DNA of 64,000 nucleotides from Ehretia macrophylla (Eukaryota; Streptophyta; Magnoliopsida; Boraginales; Ehretiaceae): positions 14,292,762 through 14,356,761 of the forward strand of contig CM075783.1 of the NCBI GenBank assembly GCA_037974665.1. Reading direction: 5' to 3'. Position 1 is the first letter of the stretch. Every line of letters begins with the position of its first letter. Below are positions 23,695 through 35,609 of the stretch, one piece after another. Made by a program: the position numbers and the translations under genes. Under the pieces are notes generated by a model, which was not told where the DNA came from, searched no databases, and worked only from the letters and a program-made list of their open reading frames with translations.

Positions 23695-24743
23695 TGTAAT
23701 GCCCCGAACCCAACCCCACGCTAAAGTCAGGCTCGGACCCGTCACTCGGACAGAGTCTCCTCTGTACCAAGGACAAAACTGTTACCTGTAAGCATTCATT
23801 CCAGACATCTGAACTAAAAGCATCAACTTATCAACAATTTCTCCAAAGCCAAAACACAATCACAAGACCATCCGAGCCTTGGAACAACAACATTCTACTA
23901 AAGCACACAAGCATGCGAGATAAGTTGGTTTTAGTCATAAGTAGTTAAATACAATAAAATTCTAAGTTCCATATGAAGATTAACAAACACTCCAAGCATG
24001 CAAGGGAAATTAAAGTCTAGAATTCACTATTACAATCCAACAACGTTTTTTAACATTCTAGTACACATCTACTAGACATATATACAAGACTCCAAAGTCT
24101 CAAAATACATTAATAATAAGAACTCCACGCAAGAAGCACATAAAATCCACCTCAGCACACAAGGTCACAGATTCTGATCTACGTGAACTTCTTCCTCTTC
24201 TTCTACGTCTAATAGCTGGGGATTCACCTCAGCTTCTCCTGAAACATTTCAAATGAGGAGTGAGCAACAAAGTTGCCCAGCGAGGGAGGTGATGCAGCAT
24301 GCCAACGTGCAATATGCTATGCAATACAAGTAAACATATACAAGCCACATAAACTAACAAGACAATAAGCCAAACTATTAATCACTTTAAAAGGATACGG
24401 TTCCACTTCCAAGTCTTCATCCACGAGCCACGAACCACGAACATCACGAACATGCCGGCAAACCCCAAACACCACAATTGGGATACTCCGGATATATCCC
24501 GATCCTACGACCCTTTCTCCCGAGGTAGGTCCATGCCCAGCAGGTGAACCACGCCTCTGGGGTAGTGGAGTATGCCTCAGCGAGAAAGGGAATAGGTACC
24601 ATGGTAGTCGAGGGAGCACGGCAAGCCCGACGCCGCCCGTGTTTCTCGACGCTACCATGTCCGCTATAGGTTGCGCAACCCAATACAAGTCACAAACAAT
24701 CAATATAACACATAACACATAAGAGGGACGACAAAGTAGGCCG
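23695..24743 (-). repeat. 3' LTR of B, piece 1
   Basis: Begins TGTAATGCCCCGAACCC (complement of the family-2 LTR end), inserted in a satellite monomer. It matches 61804 onward with few changes. It stops at the GGCCG duplicated around the family-1 composite. Confidence 0.93.
24739..24743. repeat. Target-site duplication of X/Y composite (left)
   Basis: GGCCG; the right partner at 37957-37961 reads GACCG (one transition). Confidence 0.8.
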
Positions 24744-26371
24744 TGTGAAACCCCACTTTTCTGCTTTAACTCGATTTACGTGTTTTATCTCGTTTTACGT
24801 GCATTTGACCTGTTTATGTGTTATATGACCTAGAATGTTATAATTTTGATGTCAATACTCCTAATACGTGCTAAATGTGCATTCATGAAATTTTCATCAA
24901 AAACGGAGTCAGAAATTTTATCGTCGATTTTCAGTGAATAGTGTTTTCGAAAAACGTCCGCTAAAATTTTGAAACTAGTCTTTTTAACCCTTCTAGACCT
25001 AGTCCACGGACTTTAATAGACCTGTGTTTGATGAAAATGGTTTTAAAATCGGTTTAAGAATTTATTAGGGTTTTTACACCGACTTTTGCGAAAATCGAGT
25101 TTTAAGCCGACTCGGGTGAAATTATTGGATTGTAAAACTCCTTGTCACCTAAAAATAATTCACTTGAGATATCTTGGGGGTGGCATAATTATTTTTAACT
25201 TGGTGAGCACTAAAATGCAATTAAAGTCATTAAAAACACAAAAATACCTATTAAAATTAACTTTGACTTTAATTAATTATTTGACCTTATAAGCTAATGT
25301 CCTCAACACACACTCACACAACACAAAAACAACATCACACACACACACAAGGCCGAGAGAAAAGAGGGAGAAAAGAGAAGAGAAAACTCAAGCTTTTCAA
25401 TCCAATTTTTCAAAGAAAAACCTAGTTTTTGTCCGTAGAACTTCGCACCGACTTGGATTCTGCTTGTTGGGCACGCATAGCACGCATTCCTAGGCTTATA
25501 TCGCATCTAAGGTGAGAGAAAAATTCTAGATCTCAAAATGTCATTTTTGTGTTTTTGCGTATAAATGAAGATTGAACCGTTAGAATTGAAATCTGATGAT
25601 AGATTATTGCTCCTTGTATGCTAGGGATCATTATATACTAATACTACGAAATTCTGTCGGATGTAGCATAATTTTTATTTTCCGGGTATTTAATTTTGAT
25701 TAAAATGTTTAAAGTTGAATTAAATGAGTTGTGTTGATCGAAATCGATTGCCGTCGATTTCTAAATACTTGATAATTACGTGTTAGCGCTGTTGTAATGC
25801 CGAATTTTCGATTACATTGTTTGTGTGAAAATCCGGAAAATCCAGCCATGACATCTTAGGATTTTAGGGTTATCGGGCATGATTTGGAGGTGTTATGGTG
25901 GATTTCCGAGAGGGCTAATGTAGTAGGTTGAATGGGTGAGTGATAGGAACTGATTTGGCAATGTTTGGATTAGTAGATTGTAAGTTATGAATTTTAGAAG
26001 TTTAGGTTGTCATTCTTTAATTTCTTGAACGATGCCTTTAGATGGTTGGGTAGTGTTCGAGTGATGAATGGTGAGTTGTTGTTGAGTAATTTAGAGTTTA
26101 ATTATGTATATTATGCATGTTCGGTTAGATGGCCTACTTTGTCATCTAACTTAGTTGTTTGCTGTTTAATGTTATATTGATGTTATATTGATGTTTTATT
26201 GATTGATTATTGAGTACGGGAATCGGGCACTTTTGTTGCTGATCTCTCGGAATATTGATGATTGATGTTTATTATTATTGCTGGGTCTCTGGTATGTGTG
26301 TGCCACCTCTCGGGCAGTATCGGGCTGTCGGGTTGATAACGGCATGACTATCAGAGATCGCCTCCAGCTCG

Positions 26372-26389
26372 CATGACGGAGGTGTCATG
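26372..26389 (+). other. Short inverted repeat in LTR 1
   Basis: CATGAC and GTCATG separated by six bases (GGAGGT). The same 6-bp arms and loop are in LTR 2 (29834-29851) and LTR 3 (37138-37155). It could fold as an RNA hairpin; its role is unknown. Confidence 0.45.
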
Positions 26390-26632
26390 GAGGGCGAGGT
26401 TATTGGGGGTACCCCAGGTGCGTGAGTAATGGGGAGTTACAAGAAGAATGGTTGAGATCGTGATGGCGTTTGGAGCTACACCAACTAGAGAGAGTATCCT
26501 TTATTGAATGGTCATATAGTTATGTGATGATAGTATTATTTATGTTATTGTGTGTTTACTGACTCAAAGGATTATTTCCAAGGAGTTTAGTAAACCTTGC
26601 TCGAGATCTATCGGATCCTCACTGGACTTATT

Positions 26633-26640
26633 TATATAAG
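26633..26640 (+). promoter_or_regulatory. Candidate TATA box in LTR 1
   Basis: TATATAAG followed by CTCACTCTCTATTATTGC, conserved in the five family-1 LTRs. Confidence 0.5.
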
Positions 26641-27190
26641 CTCACTCTCTATTATTGCATGCATACAGGTGTACTTTTACAGGATTACGGGTACGTGCCT
26701 CCTGAAGAGGAAAATGTGCCTTACGTGGATGAGTCCTATGTTCCAGAGTCTTATCCTTGGTGTTGTATTGTTTTACTATCTTGTATATTAACTTAGTAGA
26801 CTTTTATATGCTTTGTAGTTCATTATGTAAAAGATGTTGAAAAGATAACGAATTAGTTGATGCAATCTTAGTAGTCTTTATTTTGTCTATGATTAGGTTG
26901 CTAGGTAGGCTATAATCTATTTTAGAAGTGTATGTTATATAGTAAATGTATTATGTTGGAATGGAGGCGCATAACTATGAATGAGTTGATGAAAGAATGT
27001 TTAATGTATGAAATAGTTGCGTTGTATGTTGTTGATTTGATTGTGGAGTTGGTTGGTGATTTGTGGAGTTTGATGTATGTTGTTATTAAGGGTTGGTTTA
27101 GAGCCCTGATGTTCATGTTACTGTCGTTATGCTGCCGAAATTCCGTTGCGTCCTGACTGATTGTAAGAGGGGTCGAGTTGGGGCGTGACA

Positions 27191-28218
27191 TTTAAGTGGT
27201 ATCAGAGCTTGATTAGCTGTCAGCCAGGGTATCCTCGGAATGTGGGTAGTGGTCTAAGCATGCAAGTATGTATTAAGTGAAAGAAAAGTGAAACATATGT
27301 TAATATGTTTATGTGATTAATTTACTTATGTGTCTAACTTTCTATGTGACCAGTATGCCTTGTGTGTTAAGTGAACTAATGTGGTCAATATGTTTTATGT
27401 GATAACGTGTTATACATACTCAATGTGTTGTAATTAATGTGCATTATGTGATTAATGTGTATTATGTGACAATTGTGTTTTATGTGATTTTGTGCCTTGT
27501 GTGAAGTTAGTTGTTTATGTGCTTTTAATTGTTTATAACTAGATTATGTGAAACAACGTGCTTTAGGTGCTCAATGTACTTTAAGTGACCAATGTGAGTT
27601 ACGTGATCAACTTGTCTTATGTGAAGTTTGTTGCTTATGTGACTTTAATTGTTTATAACTTACTTCTGTGATATAACCTGTTTATGTGATGTTGGCTTCT
27701 TATATGTTGAATTGTGTGTTATGTGATAATGTTGCATTGTATGATAATTGCGGATTACGTTGTACTTGTCTTTCATATGATATAGTTGCATACATGTTTT
27801 AACTCGTGAGTGACCTTTTAATGTCTAGGGTGGTTGTAAGAGCTTTCGGAAATAGTGGTAGGCCATGATTTTGAATTATTATTATTCTAGAAGTTTATCA
27901 GTTAGATTTTAATTGTTATGCTTATGGATTTTAGTTTCGGCTTAGTGGATTGCTCTTGATGTTCCTTTAGCGAGAATGAAGTTGTTTGAGGAAATAGTAA
28001 TGTATATTGATGATTATAATTACTTTTGTTGCCATGTTTAACTTATTATTACTTGGAGATGAATCATAAGTTGAGGTTTCTGTGAGGTTGTGATTAGACA
28101 CTTTTGGAGTCTTAACTCAGATTATACTTTCTTGAGGTTATTTTAGAATGAATTTATTTGAGGAATTAGTGATATATATTTGTGAATGGAATGAAGTGTG
28201 GTATAACATGTGAATATT
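27191..28218 (+). other. Leader remnant of element Y (no gag found)
   Basis: It starts with TTTAAG and the primer site TGGTATCAGAGC (27197-27208). The next 90 bases match the leaders of X and A. It then becomes a low-complexity TTATGTGA-rich stretch with a 120-bp direct repeat (GTGAAGTT at 27501 and 27621). In X and A the gag ATG comes about 270 bases after the LTR; here no gag frame is readable in 1028 bases. The last 250 bases hold two diverged copies of an AGAATGAA...TTTGAGGAA segment (near 27975 and 28143) that I do not recognise. The remnant ends at the LTR of X; ATATT at 28214-28218 would be the left half of X's target duplication. Confidence 0.7.
27197..27208 (+). other. Primer binding site of Y
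   Basis: TGGTATCAGAGC, complementary to the 3' end of plant initiator tRNA-Met, six bases downstream of the LTR. Confidence 0.9.
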
Positions 28219-30517
28219 TGTGAAACCCCACTTTCTTGCTTATCTCGTTTTACGTGCTATACCTCGTTTTTCGTGCATATGATCTGTTTATGTGCTATAG
28301 GACCTAGAAAGTTATAATTTTGATGTCAATACTTCTAATACGTGCTAAATGTGCATTCATGAAATTTTCATCAAAAACAGAGTCAGAAATTTTATCGTCG
28401 AATTTCAGTGAATAGTGTTTTCGAAACACGTCCGCTATAATTTTGAAACTGGTCTTTTTAACCCTTCTAGACCTAGTCCACGGACTTTAATAGACCTGTG
28501 TTTGATGAAAACGGTTTTAAAATCGGCTTAAGAATTTATTAGGGTTTTTACACCGACTTTTGCGAAAATCGAGTTTTAAGCCGACTCGGGTGAAATTATT
28601 GGATTGTAAAACTTCTTGTCACCTAAAAATAATCCATTTGAGATATCTTGGGGGTGGCATAATTATTTTTAACTTGGTGAGCACTAAAATGCAATTAAAG
28701 TCATTAAAAACACAAAAATACCTATTAAAATTAACTTTGACTTTACTTAATTATTTGACCTTATAAGCTAATGTCCTCAACACACACTCACACAACACAA
28801 AAACACCATCACACACACACACATTGCCGGGAGAAAAGAGGGAGAAAAGAGAAGAGAAAAACTCAAGCTTTCAATCCAATTTTTCAAAGAAAAACCTAGT
28901 TTTTGTCCGTGAAACTTCGCACCGACTTGGATTCTGCTTGTTGGGCATGCATAGCACGCATTTCTAGGCTTATATCGCATCTAAGGTGAGAGAAAAATTC
29001 TAGATATCAAAATGTCATTTTTGTGTTTTTGCGTATAAATGAAGATTGAACCGTTAGAATTGAAATCTGATGTTAGATTATTGCTCCTTGCATGCTAGGG
29101 ATCATTATATACTAATACTACAAGTTTCTGTCGGATATAGCATAATTTTTATTTTCCGGGTATTTAATTTTGATTAAAATGTTCAAAGTTGAATTAAATG
29201 AGTTGTGTTGATCGAAATCGATTGCCGTCGATTTATAAATACTTGATAATTACGTGTTAGCACTGTTGTAATGCCGAATTTTCGATTACATTGTTTGTGT
29301 GAAAATCCGGAAAATCCAGCCATGACATCTTAGGATTTTAGGGTTATCGGGCATGATTTGGAGGTGTTATGGTGGATTTCCGAGAGGGCTAATGTAGTAG
29401 GTTGAATGGGTGAGTGATAGGAACTGATTTGGCAATGCTTGGATTAGTAGATTGTAAGTTATGAATTTTAGAAGTTTAGGTTGTCATTCTTTAATTTCTT
29501 GAACGATGCCTTTAGATGGTTGGGTAGTGTTCGAGTGATGAATGGTGAGTTGTTGTTGAGTAATTTAGAGTTTAATTATGTATATTATGCATGTCCGGTT
29601 AGATGGCCTACTTTGTCATCTAACTACGTTGTTTGTTGTTTAATTTAATATTGATGTTATATTGATGTTATTGATTGATTATTATTGAGTTCGGGAATCG
29701 GGCACTTTTGTTGCTGATCTCCCAATTGATTGATTGATGATTATGGAGTCTTGGTATGTGTGTGCCACCTCTCGGGCAGCGTCGGGCTGTCGGGTTGATA
29801 ACGGCATGACTGCCATAGGCTACCCCCAGCTCGCATGACGGAGGTGTCATGGAGGGAGGGGCTAGTGAGGTACCTCGGGTGCGTGAGTAATGGGGAGTTA
29901 TAAGAAGAACGGTTGAGATCGTGATGGCGTTTGGAGCTACACCAAATAGAGTATCCTTATTGATTGGTTATATAGTTATGTGATGATAGCTTTATTTATG
30001 TTGTTGTGTGTTTACTTGCTCAAAGGACTAAATCCAAGGAGCGTAGTGAATACTGTCGAGATCTATCGGATCCTCACTGGGCTTATGTATATAAGCTCAC
30101 TCTCTATTATTGCATGTTTTCAGGTGTACTTTCACAAGATTACGGGTACGTGCCTCCTGAAGAGGAGAATGTGGAAAACGTGCCTTTCGTGGATGAGTCT
30201 TATCCATGATTCTATGTTGTTAACTTAACGGTTTTCTTTTGTTTATGATTAAGTTGTAAATGTGTCTCAACTTACTTTTGAAATGTATGATAAAGTTGAG
30301 GTATTGTATGTCATGTTGGAACGGAGGCGTATAACGAGGATGTTTTATTGTATAATATGGTTGTGTTGTATGTTGTTGTTTGTATTGAGGAATTACTGGA
30401 TGTATGATGTTTTATGAGGTTGGTTTAGAACCTCAGAAATCTGTTTACTGTCGTTATGCCGCCGAAATTCCGTTGCGTCCTGACTGATTATAGGTGGGGT
30501 CGAGTTGGGGCGTGACA
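28219..30517 (+). repeat. 5' LTR of X (family 1, LTR 2)
   Basis: 2299 bp, about 150 bp shorter than LTR 1 and LTR 3 because of a different, shorter 3' section (30190-30330). Its first 700 bases are almost identical to the start of LTR 3, including the stretch after TTCTTGCTTATCTCG. Confidence 0.93.
30088..30095 (+). promoter_or_regulatory. Candidate TATA box in LTR 2
   Basis: TATATAAG, in the same context (AGCTCACTCTCT) as in the other family-1 LTRs. It would drive the gag-pol of X. Confidence 0.5.
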
Positions 30518-30524
30518 GTTTAAG

Positions 30525-30536
30525 TGGTATCAGAGC
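30525..30536 (+). other. Primer binding site of X
   Basis: TGGTATCAGAGC, seven bases inside the 5' LTR; complementary to initiator tRNA-Met. Confidence 0.92.
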
Positions 30537-30786
30537 TCATGTTAGTTGTCAGCCGGGGTATTCTCGGAATGTGGGTAATGGTCTTAGCATGGAATATGTA
30601 TGAAAAGAAAGAAAAGTGAAATATGTGTTAATATGATTAAGTGATAAGTGATTATATGGTTAAAGTGCTTATGTGATTATGTGATCAATTTGTTTATGTG
30701 TTTTATATGAGTTTGTTATTTATGTGTTAATAGTTGTTTATAACCTGTCTACGTGCTATAACTGTGCTAACTCTTTGATTAGTAGA

Positions 30787-33700
30787 ATGGCCGGTCGACC
30801 GAGAACCAGAGGTAGGCCTGAAATGACTGATGAGACTCCGAGTAACGTGGCACCGGGCCGTGACGGGGGTGATGACCGATTAGGAGCAGCTATGGAGCGG
30901 ATTGCAGAGTTAGTGGCTAGTCAGGCACAGTTGTTAGCAGGGCAGGCTGCCCAGAATCAGGCTATGCAGGCTCAGCTTCTGAATATTCAGGGTGGTAACC
31001 ACGGGCGTGGTACCCTGAAGGAGTTTTTAGGATATCACCCACCGAGATTTCAGGGGGAGCCGGATGATAGGAAGGCGGAGGTATGGATTAGCAAGTTGGA
31101 GAAGATTTATGATCCACTTGGCTATACTGATGATCAGAAAGTCTCTTTTGCCGTGTATTTGTTAGATGACGAGGCAGAGGAGTGGTGGCGCACGGTAAGG
31201 ACTAGCTGGGCGGCGCAGGGTATTCCTTATGTTTGGGGTACCTTTCTGATGGCTTTCCGAGCAAAGTATGTCCCGAGGATTTGCAGGGAACGGAGAGAGG
31301 CCGAGTTTCTAGCCTTGGTCCAGGGAGATGCTACAGTGGCTCAATATGAGGCCACATTTACTCGATTGTCCCGGTATGCACCGGAGTATGTGGCAGACGA
31401 GGAGCGGAGGACTCGCAGGTTTATGTTGGGGTTGCGGCCCGAGATTCAGGATGTGATGGCTCTGAATCGATATGATATTTTCACTGAGGCTTTTGAGGCA
31501 GCTTCTAGATTAGAGAAGAGGAAAGGGGATCAGATTGTCTCCAGTCAGCCTAGTAAGAGGCTGTATCAGCCACAGGGCCAGCAGGTTATATATAGGCCTC
31601 CAGTACAGCAGGTTGTCTACAGGCCACCAGCCCAGCAGGGTTCTTATAGGCCACAGGGTCAGCAGAGTTACTATCGGCCTCAGTTTCAGCAGAGGCCATA
31701 TCAGGTTCAGACTCAGTATAGGCCAGCGCAGTCTCAGGGTCAGTACAGGCCTAGTGTGGTGAGACCTCAGCAGCAGGCTGTATCAGCTGCTTCTTCAGCT
31801 TCTGGTTATTCTAGGGGCAGTGTTAGTGCCACATCATCGCAGTGTAATTACTGCAAGCGCCCAGGGCATGTGGAGTCCGACTGCAGGGTAAAGGCAGGGA
31901 CATGTTTGGGTTGTGGTAGCAGCGAGCATAGGGCGAAGGATTGCCCTAAGTATGCGAGGACTGAGGGTCGGGCAGCGACTCAGGGTTACCAGGGTAGGCC
32001 TACGGGCAGTGTACCACAGCAGCAGCGGGTTCAGGCTCGGGCTTATGCAGTTGACTTAGAGGAGATGCCTGAGGAGACTGCAGTTGTGGAAGGTAACTTC
32101 CTTATACTTGATCAACTTGTTAAAGTGTTGATTGATTATGGTGCTACGCATTCTTTCATTACTCCTGCTTGTGTGCAACGTGTTAAATTGCAACCTGAAA
32201 GATTGCCTTATGTGGTTGAAATTAGTACCTCTTTGACTGATAAGTATGTTACTGGCTTAGTATGTAAGGATTGTATAATACATGTTAAGGGGCATAATTT
32301 TCCTTCGGACCTTATTTTATTTCCTATCCGGGGGTATGATGTTATCTTGGGTATGGATTGGCTTTCTAAGTATGATGCCCAGTTAAACTGTAGAACCAAG
32401 GTAGTACAGTTTCGTTTGCCAGATCAGCCAGTAGTTGAGGTAGCGGGTAACCGGGGTGCTAAGACGAGTTTTGTTATCTCAGCAACTAGAGCCGTTAAGT
32501 TGGTGAGTAAGGGGTGTTCGGGTTATCTAGCTTATTTGATCAACAAGCCATCTGATAAGCTACAGCTAGAGGAAGTCCCTATTATCCGGGAATATCCTAA
32601 TGTATTTCCCGAGGAGTTGCCAGGGTTGCCGCCTGAGAGGGATATCGAGTTTGTGATTAATCTTGTTCCCGGTACTCAACCTATTTCTAAATCGGCGTAC
32701 CGGATGGCACCAGCTGAGTTGAAAGAGTTGAAGACTCAGTTACAGGAGTTGTTGGAGAAAGGATTTATTCAGCAGAGTTCTTCACCTTGGGGAGCTCCTG
32801 TTTTATTTGTGAAGAAGAAGGATGGTACTTTGAGATTATGTATTGATTACCGTGGTTTGAATCAGGTGACCATCAAGAATAAATATCCTTTGCCACTGAT
32901 TGATGAGTTGTTTGATCAACTTCAGGGAGCCAAAGTCTACTCTAAGTTTGATTTGAGGCAGGGGTATTATCAGCTTCGGATTCGTACGGAGGATGTTCCG
33001 AAGTCTGCCTTCAGGACTCGGTACGGGCATTATGAGTTTGTTGTTATGCCCTTTGGATTGACTAATGCACCGGCAGCATTCATGGATCTTATGCATCGAG
33101 TCTTTCAGCCGTACTTGGACCATTTCGTGGTGATTTTTATTGATGATATCTTGGTCTATTCTAAATCTGAATTGGAGCACGAGCAACATCTACGGCTTGT
33201 ATTAGAGAAGTTGCAGGAGCATCAGTTGTTTGCCAAGTTAAGCAAATGTGAATTTTGGCTGCAACGGATTTCTTTTCTTGGCCATGTTATTACACAGAGC
33301 GGTATTTCTGTAGATCCCACTAAGATTGAATCGGTGATGTCTTGGAAGCGGCCAGAGAGTGTTACTGATGTCCGTAGCTTTCTTGGCTTGGCGGGTTATT
33401 ACCGTAGGTTTGTCAAGGACTTCTCAAAGATTGCGGGGCCACTATCTAAGTTGACTCAAAAACGGACTATCTTTAATTGGGACGAGAAGTGTGAGAGTGG
33501 ATTTCAGGAGTTGAAAAAGAGGTTGACTACCGCTCCAGTACTTGCTCTACCAGAGGGGACCGATAATATGGTCATTTACAGTGATGCATCCAAGGAGGGC
33601 TTGGGATGTGTTCTTATGCAGGATGGCCGAGTTATTGCCTATGCTTCCAGGAAGTTGAAGCCTTATGAGGTGAATTATCCGACTCATGATCTTGAGTTGG

Positions 33701-35609
33701 CAGCAGTTGTCTTCGCACTGAAAAAGTGGCGTCATTATCTGTGGGGCAGTAAGTTCGAGATTTTCACTGATCATAAGAGTCTAAAGTATTTATTCTCACA
33801 GAAGGAGTTGAATATGCGCCAGCGGAGGTGGATGGAGCTTCTTGGAGATTATAATTGTTCTATCAATTATCTGCCTGGAAAGGCAAATGTTGTAGCAGAT
33901 GCTCTCAGCCGGAAGGCTAGTATTCTTGTTTGGCTGTCAAGAAGTGGGAGGTTCTTGAGGAGTTTAGTTATTGGAGACCAGAGTTGACTCAGGTTGGGGT
34001 GATGTGTTCACATCTCCGTATTCAACCTTTATTATTGTCTCAGATCAGGGAAGCTCAACAACTTGATGTTAAACTTCAGAAGATCAAGGATCAGATCACT
34101 GATGATCAGTCTGACTTCAAACTGCATGAGGACGGTATTCTTCGGTTTCGGAACAGGGTTTGTGTTCCCGATGAACCGGGCTTGAGACGAGGTATTCTGG
34201 AGGAAGCTCATAATTCTAAATATACTATTCATCCCGGTGGAACCAAGATGTATCGGGATTTGAAGCAACATTACTGGTGGAACAACATGAAAAGGGAGGT
34301 TGCTCAGTTTGTGTCTAGATGTTTGACTTGTCAGAGAGTGAAAGCCGAGCATCAACGACCAGCAGGTTTGCTTCAGCCGTTGGCTATACCAGAGTGGAAA
34401 TGGGAGCATATTACGATGGACTTCGTCACTGGTTTGCCTAGATCACCGAGGGGTAATGATGCAGTTTGGGTTGTCGTGGATCGTTTGACGAAGACAGCTC
34501 ATTTTATTGCCATGAGGTTGGGAGATGAGGTTACAAAGCTGACGGATCTCTATCTGGATCAGATTGTTAGACTTCACGGTATTCCATCTAGTATTGTCTC
34601 TGATCGAGATCCTCGATTTACTTCTCGTTTGTGGGAGAAACTTCAGGAGACCTTAGGTACTCAGTTGAACTTCAGTACAGCGTATCATCCACAGACCGAC
34701 GGTCAGTCTGAGCGGACTATTCAGATTCTGGAAGATATGCTTAGGGCTTGTGTTTTGGACTTCGGGAAGAACTGGGAGAAACATCTACCACTTGCCGAGT
34801 TTGCCTATAACAATAGTTATCAAGCTACTATTGGGATGGCACCTTTCGCAGCTCTTTACGGTCGTAAGTGCCGTTCACCTTTATATTGGGACGAGGTAGG
34901 AGAGATGAAGACTATTGATCCGACTATTATGCCAGAACTTCTTGAGAAGATTGAGAATGTTCAGTTGATCAGGCAGAGAATGCTTACGGCGCAGAGTAGA
35001 TTCAAGAGTTATGCTGATAAGCGTCGTCGAGACTTGGAGTTTGCAGTTGGAGATCGGGTTTTCTTGAGATTGTCTCCTCGAAAGGGGTTTGTTCGTTATG
35101 GTAAAGGTGGAAAGCTGAGTCCGAGATTTGTAGGGCCGTTTGAGATTACTGGCAGGGTTGGTAAGTTGGCATATCGGTTGGCTTTACCGGAGAACTTCTC
35201 TAATGTCCACGATGTGTTTCACGTGTCTAATTTGCGGAAATACAATCCGGATCCTTCTCATATTCTTGAGCCAGAGCCGTTACAGCTTCGAGAGAATTTG
35301 ACTTATGACGAGCGTCCGATTCGTATTCTAGATCAGATGGACCGAGAGTTGAGGTCGAAGAGGATTCCGATGGTTAAGGTGTTGTGGAAGCATCACGGCA
35401 TTGAGGAAGCTACGTGGGAGAGACGAGATCAGATGCAGCAACAATACCCAGATCTATTCCGTACATCAAGTAAGAATTTTGAGGACGAAATTTCTATAAG
35501 GGGGGGAGAATGTGAAACCCCACTTTCTTGCTTATCTCGTTTTACGTGCTATACCTCGTTTTTCGTGCATATGATCTGTTTATGTGCTATAGGACCTAGA
35601 AAGTTATAA
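30787..35609 (+). pseudogene. gag-pol: Gag-Pol polyprotein of X (one frameshift, protease site altered)
   Basis: The start is the ATG of [12 protein letters not shown], the counterpart of the Gag start in element A; the frame is open upstream but has no ATG there. Domains by residue: Gag core about 95-280; YRP/QQ-rich linker 285-345; two zinc knuckles CX2CX4HX4C from 353; protease at 450, where the canonical D-T-G reads D-Y-G; RT with FIDD at 784-787; RNase H with YSDASKEG near 933. A one-base loss near 33925-33930 shifts the frame. Integrase continues in the other frame: an HHCC zinc region, catalytic D at 34419 and D at 34602, and E at 34710 (DD35E spacing intact). A GPF motif and a chromodomain (about 35200-35460) follow. 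The new frame runs through the polypurine tract and stops at 35607-35609 inside LTR 3. The polyprotein copies RNA into DNA and integrates it; this copy needs two repairs to work. Confidence 0.92.
35498..35510 (+). other. Polypurine tract of X
   Basis: Run AAGGGGGGGAGAA immediately before LTR 3, preceded by the conserved GAGGACGAAATTTC. Confidence 0.85.

Larger units (their letters stand above)
24744..27190 (+). repeat. 5' LTR of Y (family 1, LTR 1)
   Basis: 2447 bp, TGTGAAACC...GTGACA. From the middle onward it is nearly identical to LTR 3 (for example the 26210-27190 stretch against 36950-37956) but clearly different from LTR 2. Its first few hundred bases differ from both LTR 2 and LTR 3 (24750-24830). 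It contains a short CA-rich tract near 25305-25350. Confidence 0.93.

Noticed and set aside
25305..25350. CA-rich tract in family-1 LTR as a microsatellite of interest
   Set aside because: Short, impure and present in LTR 1-3 alike; an ordinary low-complexity part of the LTR.
30724..30786. In-frame N-terminal extension upstream of the X Gag ATG, similar in A
   Set aside because: There is no ATG upstream in either element, and the similarity is expected from shared leader sequence.
32836..33189. Minus-strand frames inside gag-pol genes (for example 32836-33189, 34032-34409, 44067-44348)
   Set aside because: Antisense shadows of the conserved pol frame.
33900..33960. Programmed -1 frameshift between RNase H and integrase in X
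   Set aside because: No slippery heptamer is evident, and T2 reads through the same place in one frame, so a one-base deletion is simpler.
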